64,000 nucleotides of DNA from positions 3,348,001 through 3,412,000 of the forward strand of contig NZ_CP080409.1 of assembly GCF_019448235.1 (NCBI RefSeq). Reading direction: 5' to 3'. This document shows, piece after piece, positions 16,874-24,687 of this stretch (position 1 is its first letter; each line of letters begins with the position of its first letter). Source of the DNA: Nocardioides panacisoli (GTDB lineage: Bacteria > Actinomycetota > Actinomycetes > Propionibacteriales > Nocardioidaceae). Position numbers and translations under genes: made by a program. A model generated the notes under the pieces. It had not been told where the DNA came from and did no database searches. It saw only the letters and a list, made by a program, of their open reading frames with translations.

Positions 16874-18124
16874 TCACACCGGGGTGATGGGCAGCGAGGT
16901 CCGCTCCTCGAAGGCGAAGTCGGTGCCGGTGCTGAACTTCGTCACCGCCACCTCGGGCCGCTCCTCGGCGGGCTCGGCGCGGCGTACGACGTCGGCGGTC
17001 CAGGCCTCCCCGGCGGGTGTCACCTCGACGTCGAGGTGCGGGTCGACGGCCTGCACGATCGCCTGCAGGGCGTCGGGCGCGTCCGGGCCGACGAGCGAGA
17101 TCCATGCCTCGTCCTCGTGTGCCGGGCCGGGCCGGACGGTCAGCGTGCCGTCGGGGACCGGCACGTCGGCGTCGACGTACGCCGCGGGGTTGAGCAACGG
17201 GTGCAGTGCGAGCACGCGTCGCGCACCCGCCTCGTCGCGGGTGACGCCCAGGGCGCGGGCGAGCCGCAGGGCGCCGATGCCGGCCGCGCCGACGAGCTGC
17301 TGGCGCCGCAGCGAGAGCAGCTGGGCCTCGTCGGCGGCGCGGCCGCGCACGGCCATCGCGAACCCGCGGTCGAGCAGGTGCATCTGCAGGCACACCTCGT
17401 CGGCGATGCGCACCAGGGCGGAGTGGGAGAACGCGGCGAAGTCGACGTCGGTGACCAGCGGCCCGGCGTAGTCGGCCGCGCCGTCCTCGGTGGGGTCGAT
17501 CGGCGCGAGGGCGATGCCGGCGGCGCGTGACCGCTCGTTGCGGGCCAGTGCGGGGATGCCCTCGGCCTCGGGGTGGCTGTCGTCGATGGTCACCGTCCAG
17601 GCGCAGTGCGGCTGGCGGTCCGCGGGCGTGCGGGGAGGTCGGTGGATCGGGCGCACCTGCGCGCGGGGATGGCTCGCGATGGCGGTGGCGTCGAAGGTCG
17701 GGTCCTCGATGTCGTGGCACATGCCGCGCACGTAGTCCTCGCCCATCGGCTCCACGTCCATGAGGGCGCCGCAGTGGTCGAGGTGGAACTCGCCGTGGTG
17801 GGCGTCGTGGACGGTGTAGCGGAAGTCCATGAACTGCGGGGGAGCCCCGATGTCGAGCTGCAGGCCCTTGAAGATGGTGACGACGTCGCCGCGGCCCGGG
17901 GTCGCGGGGGCGTACCCGAGCGCGGCCTGCATGCGACGGGTGTAGACCGGGCTGGACGCGGCCCACTCCTCGATCGCGATCTGCAGCATCTCCTCGCGCC
18001 CGAAGGCTTGGATGCACCACGCCATCCCGGACCGGTCGATGAGCTGTCCCATCAACAGCAGCTCGGGCACGACCACCGCGAGGTCGGCGCGGGAGAGATC
18101 GGCGTACCGGCTGCGCACTGGCAT
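16874..18124 (-). CDS. Uncharacterised 416-aa protein, His/Cys-rich, divergent from the CYP51 operon
   Basis: I do not recognise this family. The N-terminal third is helical (MAWCIQAFGREEMLQIAIEE split by turns). Around residues 103-135 a dense cluster of potential metal ligands follows: YTVHDAHHGEFHLDHCGALM and then GMCHDIEDPTFDATA. The second half contains RIADEVCLQMHLLDRGFAMA. The protein is soluble with no signal peptide. It starts at the ATG at 18124, 68 bp from the divergent TetR/CYP51 operon, and shares with it a TnnAACnnGTTnnA operator. The context suggests a role in the same sterol or terpenoid pathway; a metal-dependent enzyme is a guess. Confidence 0.8.
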   Translation of the reverse strand: MPVRSRYADLSRADLAVVVPELLLMGQLIDRSGMAWCIQAFGREEMLQIAIEEWAASSPVYTRRMQAALGYAPATPGRGDVVTIFKGLQLDIGAPPQFMDFRYTVHDAHHGEFHLDHCGALMDVEPMGEDYVRGMCHDIEDPTFDATAIASHPRAQVRPIHRPPRTPADRQPHCAWTVTIDDSHPEAEGIPALARNERSRAAGIALAPIDPTEDGAADYAGPLVTDVDFAAFSHSALVRIADEVCLQMHLLDRGFAMAVRGRAADEAQLLSLRRQQLVGAAGIGALRLARALGVTRDEAGARRVLALHPLLNPAAYVDADVPVPDGTLTVRPGPAHEDEAWISLVGPDAPDALQAIVQAVDPHLDVEVTPAGEAWTADVVRRAEPAEERPEVAVTKFSTGTDFAFEERTSLPITPV

Positions 18125-18168
18125 GGGTCCTCCGTGGGGTGGTGGTGACGATTCCCTTGCCAGAGTAG

Positions 18169-18186
18169 TGCAACGTGTTCTAGTTT
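18169..18186 (+). promoter_or_regulatory. KstR-like operator overlapping the -10 of the CYP51 operon
   Basis: TGCAACGTGTTCTA (18169-18182) fits exactly the TnnAACnnGTTnnA consensus described for the cholesterol-catabolism repressor KstR. It overlaps TAGTTT (18181-18186), a -10 box ending six bases before the GTG at 18193. The site lies between two divergent genes and could control both. The TetR encoded at 18193 is the likeliest ligand, a distant KstR another. Confidence 0.6.
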
Positions 18187-18192
18187 GGACAG

Positions 18193-18774
18193 GTGTCCAG
18201 TCAAATGACCAGTGCGCCGCGCCGGCAGCTCAAGCCGCGCCAGGTCGAGACCGTGCAGAAGCTGCTCGACGGTGGCCTGCGCCAGCTGGAGGAGGGCGGG
18301 GCCGAGGCGCTCACCATCCGCCAGGTGGCCCTGCAGGCCGGGGTCTCGCCGGCGACGGCCTACACCTACTTCTCCTCCAAGGGCCACCTCGTCACCGAGC
18401 TGTTCGTCCGGATGCTCGCCGAGGACGCCCACGAGCCCTCCGGGCGTACGCCGACCGCGCGGGTGCAGTCGGTGACCCGCCACCTCACCGATCTCCTCGA
18501 GGGCGCGCCGGCGCTCGCCGCGGCGGTGACCGTGGCGCTGCTGGGCAGCGACCCCGACGTCGACCGGTTGCGGCTCCACGTCGGTGCGGAGTTCGTCTCC
18601 CGCTTCGAGGAGGCGCTCGGTGACGCCGCCACGCCCGCGGTGCTCGAGGCGCTCACCTTCGCGTTCTCCGGGGCCCTGCTGCAGGCCGGCATGGGCCTGG
18701 TCACCTACGCCGAGCTCGGCGACCGCCTCGACGTCGTCGTCGCCACCATCCTCGAAGGGACCCTCACCCCGTGA
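18193..18774 (+). CDS. TetR-family regulator heading the CYP51 operon
   Basis: A 193-residue TetR protein, by position the counterpart of Rv0767c in M. tuberculosis. The helix-turn-helix is TIRQVALQAGVSPATAYTYF at about residues 41-60, and the ligand domain continues to 193. The GTG at 18193 follows a TAGTTT -10 by six bases with no ribosome site, so it is probably leaderless. The promoter contains a TnnAACnnGTTnnA box, suggesting autoregulation. The stop overlaps the next gene (GTGA), so the regulator is translationally coupled to the P450. The effector is unknown; a sterol, fatty acid or aldehyde would fit the operon. Confidence 0.9.
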   Translation: MSSQMTSAPRRQLKPRQVETVQKLLDGGLRQLEEGGAEALTIRQVALQAGVSPATAYTYFSSKGHLVTELFVRMLAEDAHEPSGRTPTARVQSVTRHLTDLLEGAPALAAAVTVALLGSDPDVDRLRLHVGAEFVSRFEEALGDAATPAVLEALTFAFSGALLQAGMGLVTYAELGDRLDVVVATILEGTLTP

Positions 18775-20021
18775 CCGCCGGGACCGCGCCGGCCACCGCG
18801 CCGATCGACTTCGACCCCTACGACTACGACTTCCACGAGGACCCCTACCCGACCTACGCGCGGCTGCGCGCCGAGGACCCGGTCCACCACGCCGCCCGCG
18901 ACGACCTCTGGGTGATCTCCCGGCACGCCGACGTGTTCGCGGTGATGCGCGACGACGAGACCTACTCCAACCAGATGGGGGTCTCCCTCGACGCGTCCGC
19001 CTGGACCGCCGAGGCCCACCGGGTGATGTCCTTCCTCGCCCTCGACGGCGCCGCCCAGAGCCGCATCCGGCGGCTCGTCTCGCGCGCCTTCACACCCCGC
19101 CGGGTGCGGGAGCTGACCCCGAACGTCCAGGCGCTGACCGACCACTACCTCGACCGCACCCTCGCCGCCAACGCAGAGCACGGCGAGGCCGACTGGATCG
19201 GCGACTTCGCCGGCCGCCTGCCGATGGACGTCATCTCGGAGATGATGGGCGTGCCGCAGGCCGACCGCGACGAGGTACGCCGACTGGCCGATCTCACGGT
19301 CCACCGGGAGGCCGGCGTACGTGACGTGCCGGAGGCGGGGGTCGCGGCGTCGATGGAGCTGTTCACCTACTTCGGCGACATGGTCACGCGCCGGCGCGGG
19401 CAGCCGACCGAGGACCTCACCTCCGCGCTGCTCGCCGCCGAGATGGAGGGCGACCGGCTCCGTGACGGCGAAGTCATCGCGTTCCTCTTCCTCATGGTCG
19501 TCGCCGGCAACGAGACCACCACCAAGCTGCTCGGCAACGCGCTGCACCACCTCGCGGCCCATCCCGAGCAGCAGCGCGAGGTGTTCGCCGACCCCGCCGA
19601 GCCCGAGGCGTACGTCGCGCCGTGGGTGGAGGAGACGCTGCGCTTCGACACCTCCAGCCAGATGCTCACGCGCTACGTCGTGCACGACACCGAGCTGTCC
19701 GGCACGGCGGTCCCGGCCGGCGCCAAGGCGCTGATCCTGCTCGGCTCGGCCAACCGCGACGAGCGGGTGTTCACCGACCCGACGCGCTACGACATCCACC
19801 GCGACCGCAGTGAGCTCGCCGAGAGCCTCAGCTTCGGCACCGGTCGCCACTTCTGCCTCGGCGCCAACCTCGCCCGGCTGGAGGCCAAGGTGGTGCTGAC
19901 CGAGCTGGTACGCCGCGTCTCCGGCTTCGAGGTCCACGCCGACCGCGCCGAGCGGGTCCACTCGACCAGCGTGCGCGGGTTCGCCCGCCTGCCGGTGAGC
20001 TTCACCGAGCGGAGCGCGTGA
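18771..20021 (+). CDS. Cytochrome P450, CYP123-like
   Basis: A 416-residue soluble heme monooxygenase. Seen: I-helix oxygen-activation motif AGNETTTK (about 245-252), the ExxR motif EETLR (about 287-291) and the heme loop FGTGRHFCLG with the thiolate Cys362. Its place, TetR-P450-SDR-CYP51-ferredoxin, matches Rv0766c (CYP123) in M. tuberculosis, which is why I name that family; identity level was not computed. The GTG at 18771 overlaps the tetR stop. Electrons most likely come from the 3Fe-4S ferredoxin encoded two genes downstream. Substrate unknown. Confidence 0.9.
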   Translation: MTAGTAPATAPIDFDPYDYDFHEDPYPTYARLRAEDPVHHAARDDLWVISRHADVFAVMRDDETYSNQMGVSLDASAWTAEAHRVMSFLALDGAAQSRIRRLVSRAFTPRRVRELTPNVQALTDHYLDRTLAANAEHGEADWIGDFAGRLPMDVISEMMGVPQADRDEVRRLADLTVHREAGVRDVPEAGVAASMELFTYFGDMVTRRRGQPTEDLTSALLAAEMEGDRLRDGEVIAFLFLMVVAGNETTTKLLGNALHHLAAHPEQQREVFADPAEPEAYVAPWVEETLRFDTSSQMLTRYVVHDTELSGTAVPAGAKALILLGSANRDERVFTDPTRYDIHRDRSELAESLSFGTGRHFCLGANLARLEAKVVLTELVRRVSGFEVHADRAERVHSTSVRGFARLPVSFTERSA

Positions 20022-20797
20022 TGGGCAAGTACGAGCAGCCCGAGCGCCGCCCGGCGATCGTCGCCGGCGCCTCCTCGGGCATCGGCGCGGCGACCGCCCG
20101 CGCCCTCGCCGCCGCGGGGCACCCGGTGGCACTGGGCGCACGGCGTACCGACCTGTGCGAGGAGCTCGCGACCGCCGTCCGTGCCGAGGGTGGTGAGGCG
20201 GTCGCCCACCGGCTCGACGTGGTCGAGGAGGAGTCCGTGGCGGAGTTCGTCGCGAAGGCCACCGCGGACCACGGCGAGCCCGAGGTCGTCGTGTGCAACG
20301 CCGCACTGGTGCGGCCCGGCGTCACCCACGAGGTCGCCACCGAGCGCTTCGCGCACGAGGTCGACGTCAACCTCCTCGGCGCCCATCGGCTGGTGCGGGC
20401 ACTGGTCCCGGGCATGGTCGAGCGTCGTCGCGGCGACATCGTCTTCGTCTCCTCCGACGTCGCGGTGCGGGCGCGGCCCTTCATGTCGGCCTACAGCGCC
20501 AGCAAGTGGGGCCTGGAGGGGATGGTCCACGCCCTGCAGATGGAGCTGGAGGGCACCGGGGTCCGTGCCTCCATCGTGCGGCCCGGCCCCACCTGGAGCG
20601 AGATGGGCACCGACTGGGACGACGCGGCTGCCGCGGACGTGCTGAACGAGTGGGTCCGGTTCGGGCTCGCCCGGCACCCGCACTTCCTCAAGGCCACGGC
20701 GATCGCGGACGCCATCACCGCGGTCGTCGCCGCACCCCGCGGCGTCCACCTCAGCCCGGTGGACGTCAACCCCGAAGCACCCCTACGGGAGGACTGA
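20021..20797 (+). CDS. Short-chain dehydrogenase (Rv0765c-like)
   Basis: A 258-residue NAD(P)-dependent oxidoreductase. The cofactor loop GASSGIGAATARALA is at about residues 15-29, VVCNAALV follows near 90, and the catalytic pair is Tyr158-x3-Lys162 (YSASK). The ATG at 20021 overlaps the P450 stop by one base; a GTG at 20018 directly before it is an equally possible start. It sits between the two P450 genes as Rv0765c does in M. tuberculosis. The likely role is oxidising or reducing an alcohol or ketone formed by one of the P450s; the substrate is not known from the sequence. Confidence 0.9.
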   Translation: MGKYEQPERRPAIVAGASSGIGAATARALAAAGHPVALGARRTDLCEELATAVRAEGGEAVAHRLDVVEEESVAEFVAKATADHGEPEVVVCNAALVRPGVTHEVATERFAHEVDVNLLGAHRLVRALVPGMVERRRGDIVFVSSDVAVRARPFMSAYSASKWGLEGMVHALQMELEGTGVRASIVRPGPTWSEMGTDWDDAAAADVLNEWVRFGLARHPHFLKATAIADAITAVVAAPRGVHLSPVDVNPEAPLRED

Positions 20798-20799
20798 CC

Positions 20800-22281
20800 A
20801 TGGTCTCGACAGGCTCGACCAACGGACGCGGCACGACCAACGAACGCGCCACGACCAACGAACGCGCCACGACCAACGGACGCGGCACGACGGCCGCGGA
20901 CCGGCTCGCCGGGATCCCGGAGGTGTCGCGCCCGGTCGACGACTGGGGCGCCGACGTCCCCGACATCATCAAGGGCACCGGCCACCTGCCGGAGATGCGC
21001 CTGGACCCCATCGGGCTCTTCGAGCGCGTCCGGGAGGAGTGCGGCGACATCGGCCGGTTCCGGCTCGCCGACTCCGACGTGGTGCTGGTGACCGGCGCCG
21101 AGGCCAACGAGGCGTTCTTCCGCGCGCCGGACGACGTGCTCGACCAGGCCGCGGCGTACCCCTTCATGACGCCGATCTTCGGCAAGGGCGTCGTCTTCGA
21201 CGCCAGCCCCGAGGAACGCCAGCAGATGCTGAAGAACCAGGCACTGCGCGGCGAGATGATGCGCGGCCACGCGCAGACCATCGAGGCCGAGATCCGCCGG
21301 ATGGTCGCCGACTGGGGCGAGGAGGGCGAGATCGACCTGCTCGACTTCTTCGCGGAGCTGACCATCTACACCACCTCGGCGTGCCTGATCGGCAAGCCGT
21401 TCCGCGAGGAGCTCGACAGCAGCTTCGCGCAGCACTACCACGAGCTGGAGCGCGGCACCGACGCCATCGCCTACGTCGACGCGTACGCCGACCTGGACAA
21501 CTTCCGCCGTCGCGACGCCGCCCGGGTCCAGCTGGTCGAGCTGGTGCAGGCCATCATCGACCGCCGCCGGGCGCGGGGGACGGTGCCCAAGGAGGAGCGC
21601 GACCTCCTCGACGTGCTGATCAGCATCGACATGGACGCCGACACCGTCACCGGCATCTTCATCTCGATGATGTTCGCGGGCCACCACACCAGCAGCGGCA
21701 CCGCGTCGTGGGCGATGATCGAGCTGATGCGCCATCCCGAGGTGATGGCCGACGTCGTGGCCGAGCTCGACGAGCTCTACGCCGACCCCGAGGGGACCGG
21801 TGCCGTGGAGGTCTCCTTCCAGGCGCTGCGCTCGATCCCGGTGCTCGAGGCCGCGCTGAAGGAGACACTGCGGCTCCACCCGCCGCTGGTCATCCTGATG
21901 CGACTGGTGCAGCAGGAGTTCGAGCTGCTCGGCCAGCAGATCCCCGCCGGCACCCTGATCGCCGCCTCGCCGCGGGTGTCCAACCGCATCGAGGCGGACT
22001 TCCCCGACGCGAGTTCCTTCGACCCGGGGCGCTACATCGACTCCCGGCAGGAGGACCTGCAGAACCGCTGGACCTGGATCCCCTTCGGCGCCGGCAAGCA
22101 CCGCTGTGTGGGCAACGCCTTCGCGATGATGCAGATGAAGGCGATCTTCTCGGTGATCCTGCGCGACTTCACCTTCGAGCCGGCCCAGCCCGTCGACTCC
22201 TACCGCGACGACTTCTCCAAGATGGTCATCCAGCTGCAACAGCCCTGCCGGGTCCGCTACCGCCGGAGGGCCGGCCGGTGA
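20800..22281 (+). CDS. cyp51: Cytochrome P450 CYP51, sterol 14-alpha-demethylase type
   Basis: A 493-residue P450 closely resembling M. tuberculosis CYP51 by eye over its whole catalytic domain: YPFMTPIFGKGVVFDASPE, LTIYTTSACLIGK, I-helix MFAGHHTSSGTASW (from about 291), KETLRLHPPL (354-363) and heme loop PFGAGKHRCVGNAFAMMQ with Cys436. CYP51 removes the 14-alpha-methyl group of sterols such as lanosterol or obtusifoliol. The N-terminus is odd: the start codon and residues 2-8 come from a GGTCGAG element, and residues 8-31 are four 18-bp repeats (NGRGTT, NERATT). This adds about 40 residues not in the mycobacterial protein. GGGAGGA lies 7 bases before the ATG at 20800. Confidence 0.96.
   Translation: MVSTGSTNGRGTTNERATTNERATTNGRGTTAADRLAGIPEVSRPVDDWGADVPDIIKGTGHLPEMRLDPIGLFERVREECGDIGRFRLADSDVVLVTGAEANEAFFRAPDDVLDQAAAYPFMTPIFGKGVVFDASPEERQQMLKNQALRGEMMRGHAQTIEAEIRRMVADWGEEGEIDLLDFFAELTIYTTSACLIGKPFREELDSSFAQHYHELERGTDAIAYVDAYADLDNFRRRDAARVQLVELVQAIIDRRRARGTVPKEERDLLDVLISIDMDADTVTGIFISMMFAGHHTSSGTASWAMIELMRHPEVMADVVAELDELYADPEGTGAVEVSFQALRSIPVLEAALKETLRLHPPLVILMRLVQQEFELLGQQIPAGTLIAASPRVSNRIEADFPDASSFDPGRYIDSRQEDLQNRWTWIPFGAGKHRCVGNAFAMMQMKAIFSVILRDFTFEPAQPVDSYRDDFSKMVIQLQQPCRVRYRRRAGR
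20801..20821. repeat. GGTCGAG element forming the CYP51 start region
   Basis: TGGTCTCGACAGGCTCGACCA is the reverse complement of the element at 1567. Its first two bases complete the ATG start codon of cyp51 (20800-20802), and it encodes VSTGST. Confidence 0.7.
20821..20892 (+). repeat. Four 18-bp tandem repeats in the cyp51 5' coding region
   Basis: Units begin at 20821, 20839, 20857 and 20875. Units 2 and 3 are identical (AACGAACGCGCCACGACC); units 1 and 4 differ by a few bases. Each encodes six residues (NGRGTT or NERATT). Because the unit is a multiple of three, copy number can vary without a frameshift. Confidence 0.85.
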
Positions 22282-22478
22282 GGGTCGTCGCCGACGTCGA
22301 CATCTGCCAGGGCCACCAGCTCTGCCAGGGCGAGGCACCCGACGTGTTCGGCTTCGACGAGGACGCCGACGTGGTGGTCGTCCTCGACGAGCACCCGGAC
22401 GAGGCGCGGCGTACCGACGTCACCCAGGCGGTCAAGTACTGCCCCGCCTTCGCACTCTCACTGGAGGAAGACCGATGA
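22278..22478 (+). CDS. [3Fe-4S] ferredoxin, redox partner of the P450s
   Basis: A 66-residue ferredoxin delivering electrons to CYP51 and probably to the CYP123-like enzyme. The cluster motif is CQGHQLC (Cys10, His13, Cys16) and then CP at Cys55. The histidine in place of the second cysteine is typical of actinobacterial 3Fe-4S P450 ferredoxins such as Rv0763c. The remainder is the acidic DEHPDEARRTDVTQAVKYCP stretch. The GTG at 22278 overlaps the cyp51 stop codon (GTGA), so partner and enzyme are translationally coupled. No ferredoxin reductase gene is in the window, so one encoded elsewhere must serve it. Confidence 0.94.
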   Translation: MRVVADVDICQGHQLCQGEAPDVFGFDEDADVVVVLDEHPDEARRTDVTQAVKYCPAFALSLEEDR

Positions 22479-23113
22479 GCATGACCCGCGACGAGATCGA
22501 GGAGTTCTGGGACTCCTGGCTCGACATCAACCGTGAGGCCGAGCGGCTGGGCGACTGGCGCCCGATGGCGCAGTGGTACGCCGAGGACGCCAGCTACGGC
22601 TGGATGTACTCCGTCGACGAGCACTTCATGGCCGTGGGCCGGGACCAGATCCGCGACTGGGCCATCGGCATCGAGATGGACGGCTTCGACGGCTGGCACT
22701 ACGACTACCAGGCCACCGTGATCGACGAGAGGAACCAGATGATCGTCGGTTTCTGGAAACAGCGCTCGGGGATCCTCGACGACGACGGGCAGGAGTACGA
22801 GATCCTCGGCATCGGCGGGTCGTGGTTCGGGGTCGAGCGACAGACCAGCGGCGCCGATGCGGGTGAGATCAAGATCGCCTGGCAGCGCGACTGGTTCGAC
22901 ATGCCCTCGACCGCCCACACCTTCATGCAGATCCTCGCCGCCGACAAGGCGCCGCCGACGCTGCTGGACCGGATGAAGGTCACCGGCCACGACGTGCCCG
23001 GCCACTACCACTTGGCCGACATCCCCTCCCCGGTGTGGCCGCCCCCGGTCGAGGCCGGGGAGTACCGCACCCAAGGGTCCGCCCCGGTGGCCGAGACCCG
23101 GGAGACCCGATGA
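22475..23113 (+). CDS. NTF2/SnoaL-like protein of the CYP51 operon
   Basis: A 212-residue protein with the helical N-terminus and cone-fold character of NTF2/SnoaL-like proteins: EIEEFWDSWLDINREAERLG, WRPMAQWYAEDASYGWMY and VGRDQIRDWAIGIEMDGFDG. It occupies the position of the conserved hypothetical Rv0762c, next to the ferredoxin. Catalytic residues of ketosteroid isomerases cannot be placed with confidence. It may be a hydratase, isomerase or binding protein acting on the P450 product. The ATG overlaps the ferredoxin stop (ATGA), and its own stop overlaps the aldehyde dehydrogenase start. Confidence 0.75.
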   Translation: MSMTRDEIEEFWDSWLDINREAERLGDWRPMAQWYAEDASYGWMYSVDEHFMAVGRDQIRDWAIGIEMDGFDGWHYDYQATVIDERNQMIVGFWKQRSGILDDDGQEYEILGIGGSWFGVERQTSGADAGEIKIAWQRDWFDMPSTAHTFMQILAADKAPPTLLDRMKVTGHDVPGHYHLADIPSPVWPPPVEAGEYRTQGSAPVAETRETR

Positions 23114-24564
23114 ACACGCCGCAGGCGCAACAGCTCGTCGACGGCAAGCTGGGCGCCGCCAGCGACCGGGCGACGTACCCGATCCTCGACCCGGCGACCG
23201 GGCGCGAGATCGGCGTCGCGCCCGACAGCACCGCCGAGGACGTCGACGCCGCGATCGCCGCCGCACGGCGTGCCTTCGACGAGACCGAGTGGTCCACCGA
23301 CACCGGGCTCCGGGTGCGTTGCCTGCGGCAGCTGCACCGGGCGCTGCTCGACCACGCAGATGACTTCCGCGCCCTGACGACCGCGGAGGTGGGGATGCCG
23401 TCGTTCATGATGGGGGCAGCCGGGTTCGACGTCCCCGTCGGGGGCCTGGCGTGGATGACCGACCTCGCCGAGCGCTACGAGTACGAGACCGACCTCGGGG
23501 TCGCCGAGCCGATGGGCATCCCGACCCGGCGGACCGTACGCCGCGAGGCGGTCGGCGTTGTTGCCGCCATCACGCCGTGGAACGTGCCCAACCAGATCAA
23601 CCTCGCCAAGGTCGGCCCGGCCCTGGCGGCCGGCTGCACGGTCGTGCTCAAGCCGGCGCCCGACACCCCGTGGGTGGCCGCCGAGCTCGGCCGGCTCGCT
23701 GCCGAGCACACCGACCTCCCGGCGGGCGTCCTGAACGTGGTCACGCCCCGCTCGAACGAGGTCGCGGCGGTCCTCAGCAGCGACCCGCGGGTCGACATGG
23801 TGTCCTTCACCGGATCCACCGCCACCGGACGGGCGATCATGGCCGCCGCGGCGCCGACGCTGAAGCGCACCTTCCTCGAGCTGGGCGGCAAGTCCGCGGC
23901 CATCGTGCTCGACGACGCCGACGTCGGTGCGGCGGCCGGGGCGACCGCTTTCGCGGCCTGCATCCACGCTGGCCAGGGCTGCGCGCTCACGACCCGGCTG
24001 GTGGTGCCGCGGGAGAGGTACGACGAGGCCGTCGAGGTGGCCGCCGCGACGATGGCGGGCATCGGCGTGAAGGACCCCGGCGACCCGAGCGCGATCTGCG
24101 GCCCCGTCATCTCGGCCGCACAGCGCGACCGCGTCGCGGCGTACCTCGCACTCGCGGCGGAGGAGGGCGGCCGGTTCGCCACCGGCGGCCACGTCATCGA
24201 CCGCGACGGCTACTGGGTCGAGCCGACCGTCGTCGCCGGCCTGGACAACACCTCCCGGCTCGCGCAGGAGGAGATCTTCGGCCCGGTGCTCGTGGTGATC
24301 CCCCACGGCGGCGACGACGACGCCGTCCGCATCGCCAACGACTCCGAGTACGGCCTCTCCGGGTCGGTCGACTCCGCCGACCTCGACCGCGCCCGCGCCG
24401 TCGCCCGCCGCATCCGCACCGGCACCCTGGCCGTCAACGGCGGCGTCTGGTTCAGCGCCGACGCCCCCTTCGGCGGCTACAAGCAGTCCGGCCTCGGCCG
24501 CGAGATGGGCGTCGCCGGCTTCGAGGAGTACCTCGAGACCAAGACGATCGCGGAGCCGGCATGA
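23110..24564 (+). CDS. NAD-dependent aldehyde dehydrogenase (AldA-like)
   Basis: A 484-residue aldehyde dehydrogenase oxidising an aldehyde to the acid. Seen: ITPWNVPNQINLAKVGPAL (cofactor and Asn region, about residues 154-172), the general base in LELGGKSA (Glu257) and the nucleophile in GQGCALTT (Cys291), then EEIFGPVLVV. It corresponds by context to Rv0768 (aldA). In M. tuberculosis that gene runs divergently from the P450s; here it is collinear and overlaps the preceding stop codon (ATGA), so all are in one operon. Its substrate may be an aldehyde released by the P450s or by the alcohol dehydrogenases downstream. Confidence 0.93.
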   Translation: MNTPQAQQLVDGKLGAASDRATYPILDPATGREIGVAPDSTAEDVDAAIAAARRAFDETEWSTDTGLRVRCLRQLHRALLDHADDFRALTTAEVGMPSFMMGAAGFDVPVGGLAWMTDLAERYEYETDLGVAEPMGIPTRRTVRREAVGVVAAITPWNVPNQINLAKVGPALAAGCTVVLKPAPDTPWVAAELGRLAAEHTDLPAGVLNVVTPRSNEVAAVLSSDPRVDMVSFTGSTATGRAIMAAAAPTLKRTFLELGGKSAAIVLDDADVGAAAGATAFAACIHAGQGCALTTRLVVPRERYDEAVEVAAATMAGIGVKDPGDPSAICGPVISAAQRDRVAAYLALAAEEGGRFATGGHVIDRDGYWVEPTVVAGLDNTSRLAQEEIFGPVLVVIPHGGDDDAVRIANDSEYGLSGSVDSADLDRARAVARRIRTGTLAVNGGVWFSADAPFGGYKQSGLGREMGVAGFEEYLETKTIAEPA

Positions 24565-24575
24565 GGGGGGGAGGG

Positions 24576-24657
24576 ATCCCCGGTTAACCGGGGATTCTCG
24601 TACTGATGAGGGATTGCAAGCCCATGGAATACCAGTTTCCCCGGTTAACCGGGGAAA
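24576..24657. repeat. Triple-palindrome element, copy 2
   Basis: Same architecture as copy 1: the 20-bp palindrome with core CCCCGGTTAACCGGGG (24576-24595), a degenerate central part (GATTGCAAGCCCATGGAATACC) and a 22-bp palindrome (24636-24657) extended to TTTCC...GGAAA. It lies between the aldehyde dehydrogenase and SDR genes, inside the CYP51 operon, and encodes nothing. The outer palindromes are better conserved than the centre. Confidence 0.8.
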
Positions 24658-24687
24658 CCTGAGCACCCAGCAACCCGAGAGGACAGC

